A stretch of 5,301 nt of DNA from an uncultured Ardenticatenia bacterium (GTDB lineage: Bacteria > Chloroflexota > Anaerolineae > Promineifilales > Promineifilaceae). Below, piece after piece: positions 5,202 through 5,301 of the stretch. The notes beneath the pieces were generated by a model. The model ran no database searches and had not been told where the DNA came from. It saw nothing but the letters and a program-made list of their open reading frames with translations. The position numbers and the translations under genes were made by a program. Position 1 is the first letter of the stretch; every line of letters begins with the position of its first letter. The DNA lies in assembly GCA_937858165.1 (NCBI GenBank), contig CALLZA010000034.1, forward strand, positions 1-5,301, given 5' to 3'.

Positions 5202-5301
5202 AAAAAAAACAACCAAAACATACGTATAGATACTCTCTACATCGTATGCGATTGCATCACACATAACTGAGGAGACCACTACCACTGTAGCAGACTCTCT
5301 A
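5202..5301. other. Post-adapter poly-A and read noise
   Basis: Eight A directly after the P7 end, then AT-rich sequence with no coding signal, are what a sequencer reports after it passes the end of a short fragment. TCGTATGC at 5242-5249 repeats the P7 octamer at 5181-5188, perhaps a degraded echo. The base composition is unlike the rest of the window. Nothing here should be annotated as biology. Confidence 0.9.

Noticed and set aside
4775..5266. 163-codon plus-strand open frame at the right end
   Set aside because: It is antisense to ftsH and ends in adapter translation (VSYTHLRAHET), so it is not a gene.
4923..5285. 120-codon minus-strand frame starting in the tail
   Set aside because: It begins in post-adapter noise, contains the adapter peptide FFQAEDGIRD and continues in a wrong frame of ftsH.

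Overview
The window is one end-to-end assembled contig of high-GC DNA from an uncultured-looking bacterium. The right end is not genomic: from 5136 it reads into an Illumina Nextera adapter (Tn5 mosaic end, i7 adapter, 8-base index, P7 flow-cell sequence, poly-A, then noise). The left end (about 1-136) is also suspect because of homopolymer runs and low-complexity G-rich text. The reliable sequence is roughly 137-5135. The gene content, the membrane sensor with a GAF-like region and C-terminal HTH, and the short self-complementary repeats between genes fit a Chloroflexota (Anaerolineae/Caldilineae-like) genome. That assignment is inference from style; no phylogenetic marker was aligned.

Layout, left to right: a 406-base non-coding left flank carrying a compact set of perfect inverted repeats (149-250) and a 15-base tandem repeat; a small DUF971-family gene on the plus strand (407-727); a strong hairpin between convergent genes (741-775); then three genes on the minus strand, transcribed from right to left: ftsH (5' end missing, 5135 to 4151), a multi-pass membrane sensor/regulator (4098 to 2110) and lysA, diaminopimelate decarboxylase (2165 to 789).

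The three minus-strand genes look like one transcription unit: 52 bases separate ftsH from the sensor gene, and the sensor gene and lysA overlap by 56 bases. FtsH is a membrane AAA+ zinc protease, LysA makes lysine from meso-diaminopimelate, and the middle protein joins about nine membrane segments and a GAF-like region to a C-terminal helix-turn-helix, with no visible kinase core. No functional link between the three is established; the association is by gene order only.

The most interesting biology is (1) a roughly 33-codon in-frame insert in lysA made of intergenic-type repeat DNA, including a 7-base tandem repeat, part of which resembles one arm of the hairpin just downstream of the same gene; (2) the nested hairpin cluster at 149-250; and (3) the membrane-bound, apparently kinase-less regulator. 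I saw no convincing new defence, mobile or RNA system. The most important caution is that the apparent FtsH N-terminus (MGSEMCIRDR) is translated adapter.
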